Positions 1-10,869 of a stretch of 64,000 nt of DNA are shown piece by piece. The position numbers and the translations under genes are program-made. The stretch comes from Datisca glomerata (lineage: Eukaryota; Streptophyta; Magnoliopsida; Cucurbitales; Datiscaceae). The notes under the pieces are model-generated. The model was not told the DNA's origin. It did not search any database and saw only the letters and a program-made list of their open reading frames with translations. The DNA is taken from assembly GCA_003255025.1 (NCBI GenBank), contig QANY01006190.1:534317-598316 (forward strand), written 5' to 3'. Position 1 is the stretch's first letter. Each line of letters begins with the position of its first letter.

Positions 1-165
1 TATTCTGTACGTATTTGATGAACCCTAATACATAATTAGTGAACTCCAATATGTATTTGGTGAATCCCTCCAATAATTTTTTTGTATGTATTTGGTGAAC
101 CCCACTACGTAATTGGTGAACACCAGTACGTATTTGGCAAACCCCAATACGTATTGGTGAAAAAC
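1..165. repeat. 21-bp minisatellite
   Basis: About seven degenerate units of roughly 21 bp follow one another, each close to TACGTATTTGGTGAACCCCAA. One unit carries an insertion near 85-95. The array starts at or before the window edge, so its full length is unknown. No coding potential is seen. Confidence 0.75.
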
Positions 166-798
166 AATTAAAAATGAAAAAAAAACTACCACCTGCTAGG
201 CTTTATGTGGTATAGATTGCTCCAAATACAATCTAAAAGTCACAATCGTCCAACATTCACGGCATGATAAAACTTTCCGAGAAACAATCACATAGAATTG
301 AGTTTTAGTATGACAAGTTTCACTAACAACCCTAATTAACTAAGGCTAAATTGACACTTTGTAAATACTAGTAATAGCCGACCTTATAAATTTATGAAAA
401 GTAACATGAAAAAATTTGATAATCCATGTTAATAAATAAATGTTTAATATCATAGAACTCATCTACTTTGCTTTAAAATCAACTTATCTTTCTAAATTTT
501 AATTTTATTCCCTTCCTTATTGAACCTCTAACTTTTTTCATTCATCAACTTACCCCTATAACCGTCATATGGATGTTAAATGGTCACATGCACGGCACGT
601 GCATATCCTCCAATTTTACTCATTTCTTCAACCTTATAAGCTACCTATGTCCATGTTTTTTCATCCAAAAATCAACCACAAATTACAATCATTGATTAAT
701 CAAAATTTTGATAAATTCTCTTTTAGTTTCATGGAGACAGCTTGGCAGACCAAGTAACACAGTATCAAAGACATATTAACACAAATTAGGTTGATTCT

Positions 799-1471
799 GA
801 ACTTCTTTCAGCTAAAATCAAGTTGCCTGGATACAGTAGATAGACCAAAAACTTCACCGAAAAGCCAGGAAATGGTCGAAATAGAGCATAACTAGTACAT
901 TATAATATAGAAGCAATAACAAGTCTAATGAATAAATCAATAACATAACATATGGATTTTAATAAGAATGATGCTATTAAGATCTGAATGGTCGATTTAG
1001 AGTTAGAACGGCAATCGAGATTCAGAGTTAAGAGAACTATCAGAGGCTCATAACTTGCAACTCCAGCACGTTAAATTATATAAAATCTTATGGCAAATTA
1101 AGACTCCAATTCACATGAATTTCACCCAGTCGTTAGATGAGCTGGAAGCCTGGATGTTTATCATGTGGATTAGAGTTCATTTAACATTTTCAAAAGAAGC
1201 GCAGAACCAGCAAAAATCATCGACAGTAACGAAATGCAACACCTTCTTGGGCACTCTAGCGGCCACAATTCCAGCACCACGAGGCGCCGGCACCATGCGC
1301 ACAGTGATGGACCCGCACTTGCCAGTGACCTTTCAGGGGACGGTATGGGGCTTACCAATATTGTTTCCCCAGTACCCTTTCTCACATGAATCGCAGAAAG
1401 CTTAGCCAATAAAATGGCGAAAGAAGTTCAGATGCCAGTGACCCGCACTTGATTTTAGCTGAAAGAAGTTC
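799..1471. repeat. 24-bp perfect inverted repeat inside the Pack-MULE
   Basis: GAACTTCTTTCAGCTAAAAT (continuing CAAG) at 799-822 is repeated exactly in inverted orientation at 1448-1471. The arms are about 625 bp apart and enclose the ribosomal protein fragment. A shorter direct duplication lies next to the right arm (AAGAAGTTCAGAT at about 1424 and 1464). This may be an internal nested element or a rearrangement scar. Confidence 0.7.
1215..1390 (-). pseudogene. 40S ribosomal protein S2 (uS5) gene fragment
   Basis: Read on the minus strand, this stretch encodes the conserved S5 core: GYWGNNIGKPHTVP, then an in-frame TGA (1333-1335), then [19 protein letters not shown] and [15 protein letters not shown]. 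Plant RPS2 has a cysteine where the stop now stands. Identity is lost after VTVDDF. Only about 55 codons of the roughly 270-residue protein are present, with no start and no terminator. It sits between Mutator-like inverted repeats, so it is most simply a transduplicated gene fragment rather than a gene. Confidence 0.75.
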
Positions 1472-1519
1472 AGATACAACATAAACAGTAACGATTTTCG
1501 TTTTAGGGTTTCTTCCTTT

Positions 1520-1700
1520 GCTATGAAATGGCGAGGAAGGGAGAAGGAGGTGGGTGAATCGTGAGGGAGAAGGAGGTGGGTGGTTCGTGAGGGAGAATCG
1601 TTTAGGAGGAGAAGGGGGAAGGGGAACCTGAAAAATCGCGAGGGAGAAGGGGGAAGGGCTTCGCGAGGGAGAATGGGGAAGGGGAAGGGCGATTTTTTTG
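1520..1700 (+). repeat. purine-rich imperfect repeats
   Basis: A G/A-rich stretch is built from variations of GTGAGGGAGAAGGAGGTGGG and GAGGGAGAAGGGGGAAGGG. It is strongly strand-asymmetric and lies between the S2 fragment and the right inverted repeat of the Pack-MULE. It may be captured 5' leader or promoter DNA; I see no reading frame worth calling. Confidence 0.55.
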
Positions 1701-1980
1701 GGGCAAATTTAGTATTTCACTGACCACATGAAAGGTTTAAACCAAGTTTAGGCCGAAATTTCAAATCGAGGATAAATTGATGAATGAGGATAAATTAATG
1801 AATGAAGAAAGTGAAAAGGTTAATAGATAAGGGAATAAAATTTAAGAAAATAAATTAATTTTGAGATAAATTACATAATATCCTATAATATTAAACTTAA
1901 AAATAAATGTTAATCATTAACTCCATAGATAAACATAAGGAGCATGATTTATGTAATCATTTACAAAGACATTTCATTAG

Positions 1981-2304
1981 TTGACAAAAAAAAAACAAAG
2001 ACATTTCATCATCACATTACACTAAATTTTATATACGTAGTATTCATGTTATGATATCGAGTATCATTTTGCAATAAGATTATTTTACATGTGATTATCT
2101 CTATACCGAAATGTTAAGATAATTTATTCTAGTTGTAATATTCTATAATTAGATCACGTAAAATTTATCTTTTCAAAAGATATTTTTTCACGAGAAAATT
2201 TTATAAACAACCATTTATCACAAAATTAGGAACCTCTATGTGTTTTAACGAAATTCAACATTTTTTATAAGAGAAAATAATAAGTTGTCTCGTTAGTTCA
2301 AATT
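1981..2304. other. AT-rich spacer, no gene seen
   Basis: The stretch is AT-rich and non-coding. A short block, ACAAAGACATTTCAT, occurs twice (around 1963 and 1995) on either side of a run of A. Nothing else is recognisable. Confidence 0.5.
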
Positions 2305-2795
2305 TGTTAGGTTAAAATTAATGACACTTAGGCTGTGTTCTATTGAAGAAGAAGATGCTACAACACTGCCTCCTCAAGACCTCTCCATGCAACAGTCTTC
2401 TTCTCATTCGCCATGCAGATCACGTAAGCAACCAGAGGATGACGAAGCTTTCATGCAAAGCGATTCAACAAGCTCAACAACTCTGTCATCGACCAGGTCA
2501 CTTCTCAATCATTGGTCACTCAAGCATCAATCTCATCCTAACAGTAATTGCACACGTCCGACTCTCATTAACCATAACAGTCTGCCAATCATTGCCCAAA
2601 TGATTGAGAGAACATAATTTAAATTCAACCAATGAGAGAGCATGGAATATTTCAGTTAGCTCACACATTCATTCCTTGATTCTTTCTGTTATTGCAAGTA
2701 TATTTATATTGTCTGCTTTGTAACTGCATTCAGGTTAATAATAATAACAAATTTTCTGCCATTATAGTAGATTCTCTCTACCTATTTAGTTTCAA
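2305..2795 (+). repeat. 5' LTR of copia element 1
   Basis: From about 2405 to its end it matches the interrupted 3' copy, for example GCCATGCAGATCACGTAAGC and the shared block CAACCAATGAGAGAGCA. The end is set by the primer site that follows, and the start by a canonical TGTTAG. The first 100 bp have no counterpart in the 3' LTR, so the start is inferred. Confidence 0.7.
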
Positions 2796-2797
2796 CT

Positions 2798-2810
2798 TAA
2801 TATCAGAGCC
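2798..2810 (+). promoter_or_regulatory. primer binding site of copia element 1 (decayed)
   Basis: TAATATCAGAGCC lies directly after the LTR and resembles the plant copia initiator-Met tRNA site TGGTATCAGAGCC with the GG changed to AA. It is followed closely by the gag start. Confidence 0.65.
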
Positions 2811-2831
2811 AGAGCTCAACTTGCGTCGTCA

Positions 2832-3915
2832 ATGGCTACTCCTAGAAATAATAACTCCCCTGCTTCAGTGGCTACTGCCGCTAACGTTCCTACTGAGCAA
2901 AACCAGAATCCTAACAATGCAAGCTCAAGTAACAACTCTGCCTCAAATTCCTCTCCAAATTATCTCCCTTCTCTGCCCAATATGTTACCAAACAACATGG
3001 TGACCATTTTAATCAGACTTGATCGCAACAACTATGTCTTCTGAAAATCCCAGATTTATCAATCGTACGAGCATACGATCTCGAATAGTACTTACAAGGC
3101 TTAGTCCATGTTCCTGAGGAGTTCATTGTAAACCCTCTTTACAATGGTAACACACAGCAAAACAATGAAGCACTCTTTGTTCTCAACCCTACATTTATTA
3201 GTTGGAGAAGAACTGATCAACATCTTATGAGCTGGTTGTTATCCTCCATAACAAAGGCCATGTTTGGGCACGTTGTAAGGTGCCAAAGCTCCCATGAAGT
3301 CTAGAGAACTCTAGAACATATATTCACCTCTCAGTCCAAAGCTAGGACACTTCAACTTAAATATCAATTACAGACCATTAAAAAGGGTGCATCAAGCAAT
3401 AATTACTAGATTCTACGAATGAAATCAATAGCTGATAGTTTATTAGCCAGTGGCCAACTAATTGAGAATGAAGATCTTCTTCTTTACATATTAAGTGGAC
3501 TAGGAAGTGAGTATGATCCCGTAGTAGTCCAATTAACTCTAGGTATGAGTCTGTGCCACTCCAGGAAGCCTATTTCATGTTGCAAACTACGAAATGAAGT
3601 TGGAGCAGCTAAACTCTCTAATGCAAGTTGAGCAAAACATTTATTCTGCATAGTTTTCTAATCTTACTAGAAGAAATGATAGAAGTCCTTCTTAACCCTA
3701 CAAAAACAGAAACAATTCTGGAAATGCAAGAGGAAGAGGCAGAGGGAGAGGTAGAAGCAATGCAAGGCCAATGTGTCAAATTTGCAGAAAACATGGGCAT
3801 TATGCCTTCAACTGCTACAATCACTTTGACTATGAGTTTCAACTGCTACAATCGCTTTGACTATGAGTTTCAACCTTCTGTTAACAACAATAACCAATCT
3901 TCCCAGGAAAAATAG
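2832..3915 (+). pseudogene. copia element 1 gag (broken)
   Basis: The frame opens with MATPRNNNSPASVATAANVP, a low-complexity Asn/Ser-rich leader common in copia gag proteins of this type. It is interrupted by a stop near 3044 and by further frameshifts. Near the end a retroviral-type zinc knuckle is readable: CQICRKHGHYAFNC (CX2CX4HX4C) at about 3774-3815. Immediately after it a 31-bp tandem duplication (3807-3837, 3838-3868) shifts the frame. Gag would package element RNA; this copy cannot be translated whole. Confidence 0.8.
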
Positions 3916-3959
3916 GACCCTACCATGGCAATTCCACTCCAAGAGCACCTGCAACTTAT

Positions 3960-5180
3960 CTAGCAGTACCTTCATCAGTCAATGACAATAGTTGGTTCAT
4001 GGATAGTGGATCAAATGCTCACATCACACATGATTTGTCCAATTTCTCACTCAAGAATGACTATAAGGGTAAATCTAAACTTGCTATAGGCAATGGTGAG
4101 CTTCTTCCAATTACACATGTTGGCAAGACATGCATTTGCACAACTAAACCACATGTCACATTAATCTCTTGATCAATTACTATGTGTACCTCATGTTACC
4201 AAAAATCTCATAAGTGTTTCATAGTTAACCAAAACTAATCCTGTTATTGTTATTTTTTTGCTGACTATTACTTCATTCAGGACAAGACTTCGAAGGAGGT
4301 TCTGCTTCAGGGTGTGCCTAAAGGAGGCTGATATCATTTTCCTTTGCTACACAAGCACAATCTTCCACTAGCTCTCACCTGTCAAAGCTCAAGTCTCATA
4401 CCACCAACCTTTCTGCTTTTCTTTCTTGTTTATAGTCTAATTCTAAATGTAGTACTAATGCCATGGCACCAAAGACTGGGGCACCCCTCAGCTCATATCT
4501 TAGGATTAGTGTTTAAGCATGTAACTAGTTCTTCTTTCAATGAAATGAGACATGAGTTTTGTTATTCATGTTGTTTAGGCAAGACACACGAAGCATCTTT
4601 CCCTTCTTCACTAACTAAGATAACAAAACCTTTTGAATTGGTGCATTCAGATGTTTGAGGACCCTCTCCTCAACTTTCAATGTCTGGCTTTAGATATTAC
4701 ATGAGCTTTGTTGATGATTTCACTCGCTTTACATGGATCTTTCCTCTTACACTTAAGTATGAAGTAACAAAAATCTTTACTGAATTTAATTTGTATGTTA
4801 ACATAACCTTTAAACATAAAATAATTTGCTTACAGACAGATTGGGGAGGTGAGTTTAGACAGACCTCTTTTGCCCATCCTCAAACACTTAGACATAACTT
4901 TCAGACACCCATGCCCCATACACAAAATGGCAAGGTTGAGGGAAAACATAGGGACATGGTTGAAAAAGGGCTTAACACATCTTTCTCATGCCAAGCTTCC
5001 ACTTAAGTTTTGGTGGGAGTCCTTCAGTACATCTGTGCACCTAATTAATATGCTTCCCACTCTTGTTTTGTCTTCCAAATCCCCCTTTGAAATGCTACAT
5101 AACAAACTTCCCAACTACTCCCTACTCAAAGTATTTTGGATGCACTTGTTTTCCTTTTCTAAGACCCTATAACAAATACA
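3960..5180 (+). pseudogene. copia element 1 protease and integrase (broken)
   Basis: Protease is shown by WFMDSGSNAHIT near 3992-4027, the DSG active-site box of copia proteases. Integrase follows. The zinc-binding part reads WHQRLGHPSAH near 4460, then CYSCCLGKTH. The core begins with FVDDFTRFTWIF (4707-4742), and the second acidic position is in QTDWGGEFR (about 4834). Stops at 4656-4658 and 5004-5006 and a frame change split the domain. Integrase would insert the cDNA; the arrangement protease-integrase-RT identifies the Ty1/copia superfamily. Confidence 0.85.
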
Positions 5181-5689
5181 AGCTTGATTTTCACACCACC
5201 AAATGTATCTTTATTGGTTAGAGCCACTCTCACAAAGGCTGCAAATGGTCTAGACCCTTCTATAGGGAGAATTTACATTGCACAAAGTGTCATATTTAAT
5301 GAGCTTGAATTCCCTTTTTCTCAACACATCACCAAACACTCACCTTCACACAGTTCACCTAATGTTTTACTTCCTATATAGTATCCTATTTCTCTTATTC
5401 AGGGATATGATGTAAGCATTTATTCCACCACTGAAGTAAGGCCTCCTTCTTCCATGTCTTGCTCACCTCAAGTCAGAGAAAGACCTAGCTCCCCATGTAA
5501 CATTGTAACTACCTTTTCTTCTCCCGCTCAACATGTACCTCCCATTGTTCCCACTTCAAGCCAAACATTATCACCAACATACTCCTCTTCTTTGTCACCA
5601 CTTATGTCTCAACTAGTTGCTCCCACTCAATCTTAACACCCTATGATTACAAGGTCAAAGGCAAGAATTTTTAAACCAAAGTTGTTTAA

Positions 5690-7180
5690 TGCCAACTTAT
5701 CTAATTTGTAACCTAGATGTGTTTCTGAAGCTCTTGCAAATCCTAATTGGGCTGAGGCAATGACAACTGAGTAACAAGACTCTCCTAAAAACAACACTTG
5801 GACCCTGGTTCCCTCTACTCCTAATATGACTATAGTCAAGTGCAAATGGGTGTTCAGACTGAAGCATAACCCTGATGTCTCCATCAACAAGTATAAGGCT
5901 CGTTTGGTTACCAAAGGATTTCAACAGACAATTGGGATTGACTTCTTTGAAACATATAGCCCTGCGATCAAAATTTGCAGTATCAGAGTGATCTTTACAC
6001 TTGTTGTCACTTACGGTTGGGATATCCAACAGTTGGACATCGATAATGCATTCTTGCATGGCACCCTACATGAAACTGTCTTCATAAAACAACCACCTGG
6101 CTTCTTGGATCCTCTTAAGCCTAAGTATGTCTGTGAATTACAAAAAGCTATCTATGGTCTTCGCGAAGCTCCTCGGGCATGGTTTGACAGGCTTAAGTCC
6201 ACTTTGCTTACTATGAGATTTCACAATTCTGTCTCGGACTCATCACTCTTCATTCACATCACTTCATCCAACATCACACTTATTCTCATTTATGTTGATG
6301 ATATCTTTTTTAGTGGGAGCTCTACTACTCATATCACATATGTTATCCCTCATCTTAGCAAGAACTTTGCTTTAAAGACACTTAGTTCTGCCACATACTT
6401 CCTTGGTTTTGAAGCATTCAGAAATAACACATGCTTGTATCTCATTCAGTCAAAGTACATCAATTACTGGCCAAAGCTAATATATCTCAATGCAATAATA
6501 GTACAACTCCAATGTGTCTAACCTATAAACTTCAGTCTTATGGTATTCCTTTCAGTGATCCATCTCTTTATCGAAGCATCATCGGGGCACTCCAATACTT
6601 AACAATGACACGACTCGACATACCATTTCCAGTTAACAAGCTCAGTTAATACATGTCCTCTCTCACCAATGATCACTGAAAAGCTTGCAAGAGCATCCTT
6701 CAATATCTTAAATGCACTCAATGGTTGGGACTCTCATTCATACTTACTTCTCGACTCACTCTCGAAGCCCATTCTGAAGCGGACTGGGCTAGTAACCTTG
6801 GTGACAAAAAGTCCACAAGTCATCTGTGCATCTTTCTAGGTGGGAATCCAATCAATTAGAGTTCTCATAAGCAAACAGTTGTGGCTAGATCAAGCATAGA
6901 GTTTGAATATCGTGCTATCACTTCTGCTGCCACTGAGATTGTGTGGCTTCATTCTCTCCTCAAAGAATTGCATTTAACCTTGCCCCAAGCTCCAATAGTG
7001 TGGTGTGATAACCAAAGTGCAGCCTCTCTTGCAACAAATCATGTGTTTCATTCCAGAACGAAGCATATTGAAATTGATGTTCATTTTATTCGAGAACATG
7101 TTCTTTGCAAGGTCCTTAAAGTAAGATATGTTCCCACAGTTACTCAATTCACAAACCTGTTTACCAAAATATTGTCTCCA
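5690..7180 (+). pseudogene. copia element 1 reverse transcriptase and RNase H (broken)
   Basis: The longest open stretch, 5826-6521, starts KCKWVFRLKHNPD and carries LDIDNAFLHG, AIYGLREAPRAWFDRL and an intact catalytic YVDD at 6291-6302. Frameshifts follow. RNase H is readable as RSSIEFEYRAITSAATEIVW (6887 on) and CDNQSAASLATN, ending VPTVTQFTNLFTKIL. Coding similarity stops at about 7175, where the sequence passes abruptly into the truncated 3' LTR. No polypurine tract is left. Confidence 0.88.
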
Positions 7181-7183
7181 TCT

Positions 7184-7300
7184 CCTTCGCCATGCAGATC
7201 ACGTAAGCGACCAAGGGATGGTGAAATATTCATGCAGTGCGCGTTGGCAAGCTCAACAGCTCTGTCATTGTCCAGCTAACCTCTCAATCATTGGTCACTC
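7184..7300 (+). repeat. 3' LTR of copia element 1, left part
   Basis: This matches 5' LTR positions about 2405-2521, starting in TTCGCCATGCAGATCACG. The first roughly 100 bp of the LTR and the polypurine tract are missing; RNase H runs straight into the LTR interior. The piece ends with CACTC (7296-7300), the target site of element 2. Confidence 0.85.
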
Positions 7301-8605
7301 TATTAACCCTATATATCTCTATGAGATAACTTTTGATGATAACAAAATATTGACGTTACTAATAAATTTAATCAAGTTTGTAGAGGCCATTGAAAAAATT
7401 ACCACAAGACATTCCAATTGAAGATCATGAAAAAAATTATTTTCATAGGAGCTCATAAAGCATGAAGATTGAAGATCATGAAGATATCTACTTTCATGTA
7501 ATTTTTATTAGGAGTTTACTCATTTTATTTGCCCTTATTAAAACTTAATTTACTTAGGAATAACTATCCTTAAATTAAGTCTTCATCCATAAAAAATATA
7601 TAAACATCAACAATCATATCTCTCTTGCACAATATATAAAATACATGAGATGGAGATAATGACAAAACACAAACAAAGTAAGTTTTAATTTCAAGTAGAA
7701 AAAGAGATATGGAGCTTACCTAAATAGTTTTTGACCATATTGTGTTATTTTGGGTAGGAATTTTCCTTGCCTTTTTGGTCAAGGATTTTTTATCATTCTT
7801 ATTAAGGATGGAGTGTCATTTCCTTTGTCTATATTCAAAAATTAAAATTTTCTCTCTTAAACCCTAACCTCCATCTCCTTTATAAATACACCCAATTTCT
7901 ATTCACAAAATAAAAATTCATAGTAAAGAGACTTGCTCTTAAAACTTTCACAATACTCTCTTAATATTTTGAGCTTCATACTTACAAATTTTTTGAGTGA
8001 GCAAGATTATTTTTTTGTGAACTTAGATTGGAGATTCTACTCTTTTGAGAGAGTTGTTGTAAGGGGTCACTTAATCTCGAAACACATAGCCTTGTGAGGT
8101 TTAGTTGGCACCCATAAAACCAATTGAGTTTGTAAGGTTTGGTCTTCACCCTTAAGAAGATCGTGAGATTAAAAATCTCTAAAAAGGGGCCTTGGAGCAT
8201 AGACGTAGGGATATGATTTCCCGAACCACGTAAAAATATTGTGTGCCTATCTTCTTCTCATTCTTCTCTTTTTATTTTATGCTATTTATTTTTTGCACTT
8301 TTATTTTCCGCACTTCAATTTCTCGCACTAAATTTCCGCAATTTAATTTTCACGATTTAATTTCCACACTTTAAGTTTCTGTACTTATTTTATTTCCTTG
8401 CTTTATATTTCCGCATTTATATTATCACAAGCATTATTTACTTCAACACTTTTATCTATTACTTATTTATCTTTTCAAGAGTTAAACTCATGGAACATTG
8501 AAGTTCATTCTTGAACATTTATTTTCTACTTGAGTGCAAAAAAATTTTAATTTAAACACGATCACTCAATTCACCCCCCTCTTTGGTTGCCATATCGATC
8601 CTACA
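7301..8605 (+). repeat. 5' LTR of copia element 2
   Basis: Length is about 1305 bp, ending CGATCCTACA just before the primer site. A TATA-like CTTTATAAATACACCC lies near 7879-7894. Near 8290-8420 a run of short related pyrimidine-rich motifs (TTTCCGCACTT, TTTCTCGCACT, TTTCCGCAATT and so on) forms a degenerate internal repeat, also seen in the 3' LTR. The first bases read TATTAACCC, perhaps a decayed TGTTAACCC. Confidence 0.9.
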
Positions 8606-8607
8606 AT

Positions 8608-8619
8608 TGGTATCAGAGC
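8608..8619 (+). promoter_or_regulatory. primer binding site of copia element 2
   Basis: TGGTATCAGAGC lies two bases after the LTR and is a perfect match to the plant initiator-Met tRNA primer site used by copia elements. Confidence 0.92.
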
Positions 8620-8665
8620 TTTGTACTCTATACATAAGACTTAATCGTCTTGAGTTGTGGCATCC

Positions 8666-9660
8666 ATGAGTGGTTCTTTCATTGAAGGTCAATCTACTAC
8701 TAGACCTCCATTTTTCAATGGTAATTATTATACTTATTGGAAAGTGAGAATGAGGATTAATGTTCAATCGATTGACTATGACTTATAAAATATTGTTGAA
8801 AATGGTGCTCATATTCCATTCAAAACTGTGGACGGTAAAAATATTGCCAAATCAAGTAGTGAATGGAATGATGATGATAAAAAGAAAATGTCTTTAAATG
8901 TTAATGCTATGAATGATTTGTTTTGTGCTCTTGACAAAAATGAATTTAATAGAATTTCTACATGTGTATCCGCTAAATCTATATGGCACATGTTTGAAGT
9001 CACACACAAAGGTAAAAATCAAGTTAAAGAATCTAAAATTAGCATGCTTGTTCATAGTTATGAATAATTTAAAATGAAGCATGACGAATCCGTACGTGAT
9101 ATGTTTTCTCATTTCATCGATATTATTAATGACTTGAAATCTCTTGGTAAGACTTATTCTAATGTTTAAATGGTGAGAAAAATTCTTAGGTGTCTACCAA
9201 AGAATTGGGTGGCCAAGGTGACCGCCATCCAAGAAGCCAAAGATCTCAACACAATTCCTCTTGAAAAACTTATTGGCTCATTGATGATGCATGAAATAAG
9301 GCTAAATGAAAATGACGAAGAAGATACATAAAAGAAGAAGAGCATTGCACTAAAATCAATACTTGAACAATCCGATAGCGATAAGGATGAGTATGATGTG
9401 AAAGATGACATAACCCTACTCACTAGGCGATTCAAGAAATTTTTAAATAGAAGGAAAATGCTCCAAGAAAAGATGATAAGAAGATACCTCATAACACACT
9501 CACGTGCTATGAGTGTAAAAAGCCCGGACACATAAAATTCGATCGTCCAAATCTAAGTAATGCCCTAAAGAAGTTCAAAAGAAGAGCATTCAAGACAACT
9601 TGAGATGAGACTGATGATAGCGGCTCTGAAGGCGAAGAAGAATAAGAAGTTGCAAACATG
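8666..9660 (+). pseudogene. copia element 2 gag (broken)
   Basis: Gag starts MSGSFIEGQSTTRPPFFNGN (8666 on), followed by YYTYWKVRMRINVQSID and an in-frame stop at 8786-8788. Further stops lie at 9065 and 9168. A zinc knuckle near 9502-9548 reads CYECKKPGHIKFDR: the last zinc-binding cysteine has become arginine (TGT to CGT). The frame then degrades into a charged, Glu-rich region. A second knuckle-like motif, CHYCGVKCHKSYSC, lies farther on near 10118. Confidence 0.85.
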
Positions 9661-10286
9661 TGTTTCATGGCAGTAGAAGATGAGGTAAGTTCTTCTAAGC
9701 TAACTTTAAATGATAAACCTAGTTATGAATAACTTGAAAATGCTTTTGAAAAGCTTTATAGTGAGTTTGAAAAACTTCACTTAAAAAACAAAATTATGAA
9801 AAATGGTTTCTCAAAACTTCAAGAAGAAAATGAGTCTTTGAAAAGTGAGAATTTTTGAAAATCAAAGCAACCTTACATGTTTTGCATCGAGACCTTGTTC
9901 AAAGTCAAAATAAAAAAATGATTTAAATTCAATCATTTTTAAATTTATAAATGGAAGAAACAATCTTGACAAACTTCTTGGTAAGCAAAGGAATGCTTCC
10001 GCTAAAAAGGAATTAGGATATCAACCTTTTCAAAACAACAAATATCACAAATCTCAAGTTGTCAACAATATAAAGAAAGCTATTTTGGGGTTAAATGTCA
10101 CAATATCCTCCTATCATTTGTCACTATTGTGGGGTTAAATGTCACAAAAGTTATTCATGCTTTCATAAAAAGAAAGCTATTTTTCATGAAAGAAATGAAT
10201 GGATTCTCTACACCACTAACCCTCAAGGACCCAAAAAGATTTAGGTACCAAAAGTCAACTTTTAAATTTTTATGTCATAGGTTCTA

Positions 10287-10720
10287 TTGAAGAATAAAGA
10301 TAAATGGTATCTTGATAGTGGATGCTCGAGATATATGATCGGTGATGAATCAAAACTTACTCAAATTTGTCGAAAGAAAGGACTTGTCACCTTTGGAGAT
10401 GATAAGAAAGGTAAAATCATTAGTATTGGCTCCGTAAGTAATGACTCTTCCCATGCTATAGATAAAATTCTACTTATAAATGATCTAAAATATAATTCAC
10501 TTAGCATCAGTTAACTTTGTGATGCTCGAGACATATGATCGGTGATGAATCAAAACTTACTTAAATTTGTTGAAAGAAATGACATGTCACCTTTGGAGAT
10601 GATAAGAAAGGTAAAATCATTGGTATTGACTTTGTAAGTAATGATTTTTCTCATGCTATAAATAAAATTCTACTTGTAGATGGTCTAAAACATAATTTAC
10701 TTAGCATAAGTCAACTTTAT
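10287..10720 (+). pseudogene. copia element 2 protease with 200-bp internal duplication
   Basis: KDKWYLDSGCSRYMIGDESK contains the DSG active-site box of copia aspartic protease. The segment 10321-10520 is repeated in tandem at 10521-10720 with a period of exactly 200 bp. Since 200 is not a multiple of three, the second unit is out of frame. The two units differ at many positions, often C or G in unit 1 against T or A in unit 2. Confidence 0.9.
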
Positions 10721-10869
10721 GATAAAAACTATAGAGTAATTTTTTACAAGGATTTTTGTCTAATTATAGATATAATGTCAAAGAAAATTTTATTTGTTGG
10801 ACAAACGGACCAAAATGTTTAGACTATTAATCTAAGTGATAAATTATAATGAAAAATATTTTTGGTTTT

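Larger units (their letters stand above)
340..1980. mobile_element. Mutator-like inverted-repeat element carrying a host gene fragment
   Basis: Long, diverged terminal inverted repeats are visible: the left arm (about 355-560) matches the reverse complement of the right arm (about 1760-1970). Both arms share blocks such as AAATTTTA(AT)TTTTATTCCC and CATTCATCAACTTA-like sequence. The interior is much more GC-rich than the flanks and contains a ribosomal protein S2 fragment on the minus strand. This architecture is that of a Pack-MULE. No transposase is seen, and I could not fix the exact ends or a 9-bp target duplication, so the boundaries are approximate. Confidence 0.6.

Noticed and set aside
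1055..1405. 116-codon plus-strand frame in the Pack-MULE
   Set aside because: It is the opposite strand of the ribosomal protein S2 fragment. The minus strand carries the recognisable protein sequence.
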